NCBI RefSeq assembly: GCF_028009165.1 | Contig: NW_026611617.1 | Coordinates: 1,126,001-1,190,000 of the forward strand | Length of the DNA stretch: 64,000 bases | Direction: 5' to 3' | From: Akanthomyces muscarius | Lineage: Eukaryota; Ascomycota; Sordariomycetes; Hypocreales; Cordycipitaceae | Shown here: in pieces, positions 62,659 through 64,000 of the stretch | How positions within the stretch are numbered: the first letter of the stretch is position 1 | How the letters are laid out: each line of letters begins with the position of its first letter | The notes under the pieces: model-generated | Told to the model about the DNA's origin: nothing | Seen by the model: the letters and a program-made list of their open reading frames with translations, nothing else | Database searches by the model: none | Program-made: the position numbers and the translations under genes

Positions 62659-64000
62659 TTAAGACGACACGTAGCGCCAGCGCCGAGCATTGTCGTCCAC
62701 CCACCACCGGGACACAAAGGCCGCTTCCTCTACCCACATGGCCGTATCTTCGCCAAATGCCTCCTGAATCTTTTTCAAGAATTCCGGATAGCCAAAGTCG
62801 ACAATGGGCGTGTCCTCATGCTTGTCATCCTTGGTGTTGGTGAAGCGCCACTCGATATCCGAGACGATAGGGATGACGACGCGCCAGTCTGGGTGGCGGG
62901 CGTCCCGGACAGAAAGTGTCGCGCGGCCGGGGTTCATGACGGTAAACTGCCAGCCACCTACATCGGGGATGTCGCCGTGGCTGTGCAGCGGACGAATCAA
63001 CGACTGGCCTTCGTAGTTCTTGACCAGATCGCGAGCGGCGTGGGTATCGGTGTCGCCCAGAGAGCCAGTTTCGATGAGCAAGTCGAGGATCGTGGGCAGG
63101 ATCATGTTGGAGTTGACGACGTCGTTGACATCGACGGGCGGCATGGCCGGGTGCGAGAGCACAAGGGGCACGTGAAAGTTGCCGACGTTGGCCTGGTAGT
63201 AGGGTGTGACGGCAGCGTTTTCGGCAATTGACAAGCCGTGGTCACCAACGTAGACAATGAGAGTCTCGTTGGCAGCGCCAGTCTCTTCAAGAATGTCAAA
63301 AATTTGGCCCAGCCAACGGTCAACGAAGCCCACGGCATTGGTATAGCCAGAGAGGTCCGACAGGCCAGACTCTTCGCTGAGGCTAACAGTGGGCTCGCCT
63401 TTGGGCAGCGCGAAGGGGTGGTGGGCGGTGGACGTAAGATGCGTGAGGAAGACGCGCTCGTCATTTTTCTTGGCCGAGGCAAACGCGTCCTTGACATACT
63501 CTGCAATGGCATTTTCGGGCATGCCATAGTAGTTGATGTCTTCGATGTCCGTCTTGCCAAACTTGGCCTTGTCGGACCGGAGATACTCGGAGTCCACGAA
63601 GCGCTCAGGAGTGTAGCCCATGGCAGGCATAAGCAAGTCCTGCTTGTCGAAGCTGTGAGTGACGGACTGCATGAACATGGACTTCCACTTGTACGCCTTG
63701 AAGCCATCTTTTTTGCGGTCGGACGAATGGTCGATAGCGTTGAAGGCGTCGAAAATCTGGGCGAGGCAGGGCTGGTAGATGTGACTGTAGTACTCTTGGT
63801 TCATGTCGGCGACCAGAGGAGTGATGCCGCAGAGGGTGCCAGGCAGACTCTTGAGGGTATATGTGCCAGTGGTGTGGCAGTTGTTGGCGTTGATGCCGCC
63901 GCGGCGGGGTCGCTCCTCATGGTCAAAGCCGTCATCGTAGTCGCCAGTGATGTAGTTGGCGTTGGGGGTCAGGGTAGCCAGGCGCTCCTGGGCCGCTTCG
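62659..64000 (-). CDS. sulfatase-family membrane/secreted phosphatase-like protein (5' part missing)
   Basis: The frame is open from the stop at 62659 to the right edge of the window, so at least 446 residues are present and the N-terminus lies outside. An internal ATG at 63804 is not the start, since upstream residues (GTYTLKSLPGTLCGITPLVAD) are conserved: they hold the active-site Cys-containing TxxLPGTLCG stretch typical of fungal LTA-synthase-like sulfatases. Downstream are THLTSTAHHPF and YVGDHGLSIAEN, the latter giving the metal-binding Asp-His pair of the alkaline-phosphatase superfamily. Related proteins are membrane-anchored and act on extracellular sulfate or phosphate esters; substrate unknown. 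Confidence 0.87.
   Translation of the reverse strand, partial: EAAQERLATLTPNANYITGDYDDGFDHEERPRRGGINANNCHTTGTYTLKSLPGTLCGITPLVADMNQEYYSHIYQPCLAQIFDAFNAIDHSSDRKKDGFKAYKWKSMFMQSVTHSFDKQDLLMPAMGYTPERFVDSEYLRSDKAKFGKTDIEDINYYGMPENAIAEYVKDAFASAKKNDERVFLTHLTSTAHHPFALPKGEPTVSLSEESGLSDLSGYTNAVGFVDRWLGQIFDILEETGAANETLIVYVGDHGLSIAENAAVTPYYQANVGNFHVPLVLSHPAMPPVDVNDVVNSNMILPTILDLLIETGSLGDTDTHAARDLVKNYEGQSLIRPLHSHGDIPDVGGWQFTVMNPGRATLSVRDARHPDWRVVIPIVSDIEWRFTNTKDDKHEDTPIVDFGYPEFLKKIQEAFGEDTAMWVEEAAFVSRWWVDDNARRWRYVSS

Noticed and set aside
62659..63804. ATG at 63804 as start of the sulfatase gene
   Set aside because: The frame continues upstream with conserved sequence (LKSLPGTLCGITPL) to the window edge, so the gene is 5'-truncated by the window.
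1..64000. CRISPR array, rRNA, or intact transposon
   Set aside because: No regularly spaced repeats, no rRNA-like blocks, no long terminal or inverted repeats, and no transposase or reverse transcriptase motifs were found. The organism is a fungus.

Overview
The window is genomic DNA of a filamentous ascomycete (Pezizomycotina, most likely Sordariomycetes/Hypocreales). Most genes carry one to five introns of about 50-80 nt with GTANGT donors, CTAAC/CTGAC branch sites and CAG/TAG acceptors. The genes stand alone with their own promoters, and the protein families (CBM21 glycogen-targeting subunit, NmrA-like, Zn2Cys6 factor, HsbA, fungal LIP lipase, ADE13) are fungal. The species cannot be named from the sequence. 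No rRNA or tRNA gene, CRISPR array or intact transposon was recognised.

Layout. 1-6.9 kb: gene-poor, with simple repeats and one intron-like element. 6.9-27.1 kb: housekeeping-type genes: PP1 glycogen-targeting subunit (+), NmrA-like reductase (+), a riboflavin-kinase-fold protein (-), an SDR epimerase (+), fructosamine-3-kinase (-), a secreted C69 peptidase (-), coactosin (+), an amino-acid/choline-type permease (+) and adenine DNA glycosylase MutY (-). 28.1-33.1 kb: a Zn2Cys6 regulator (+) followed by an MFS sugar transporter (+). 33.1-34.4 kb: a decayed NLR-like relic (NACHT_N plus ankyrin traces, -). 34.6-54.2 kb: an accessory block of secreted hydrolases and oxidoreductases: LIP-type lipase (-), HsbA-like surface-binding protein, type-B carboxylesterase, S41 peptidase, phenol-2-monooxygenase-type flavoprotein, a second FAD oxidoreductase, a class-2 lipase/esterase and a secreted bicupin quercetinase (seven in a row on +). 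54.4-64 kb: adenylosuccinate lyase ADE13 (-), amino-acid permease (-), secreted aspartic protease (-), DJ-1/PfpI protein (+) and the 3' part of a sulfatase-family gene (-) that runs off the window.

The accessory block is the most interesting part. Its products together could attack hydrophobic or ester-rich barriers (HsbA, lipases, esterase, protease), while quercetinase, esterase and phenol hydroxylase are the activities needed in order to break a flavonol into ring fragments and hydroxylate them. Most of these genes have a clear TATA box 84-124 bp before the ATG, as expected of inducible genes. An exact 83-bp tandem duplication carrying paired CCG/CGG triplets lies upstream of the phenol hydroxylase gene.

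Other points: the riboflavin-kinase-fold protein appears to lack its catalytic Glu, the C69 peptidase has Ser where the nucleophile Cys is expected, MutY has a shortened Fe-S spacing and a perfect PIP box, and ADE13 contains a 12-nt micro-exon and a GC-AG intron. All gene models were built by eye from splice consensus and reading-frame continuity; no database search was possible.
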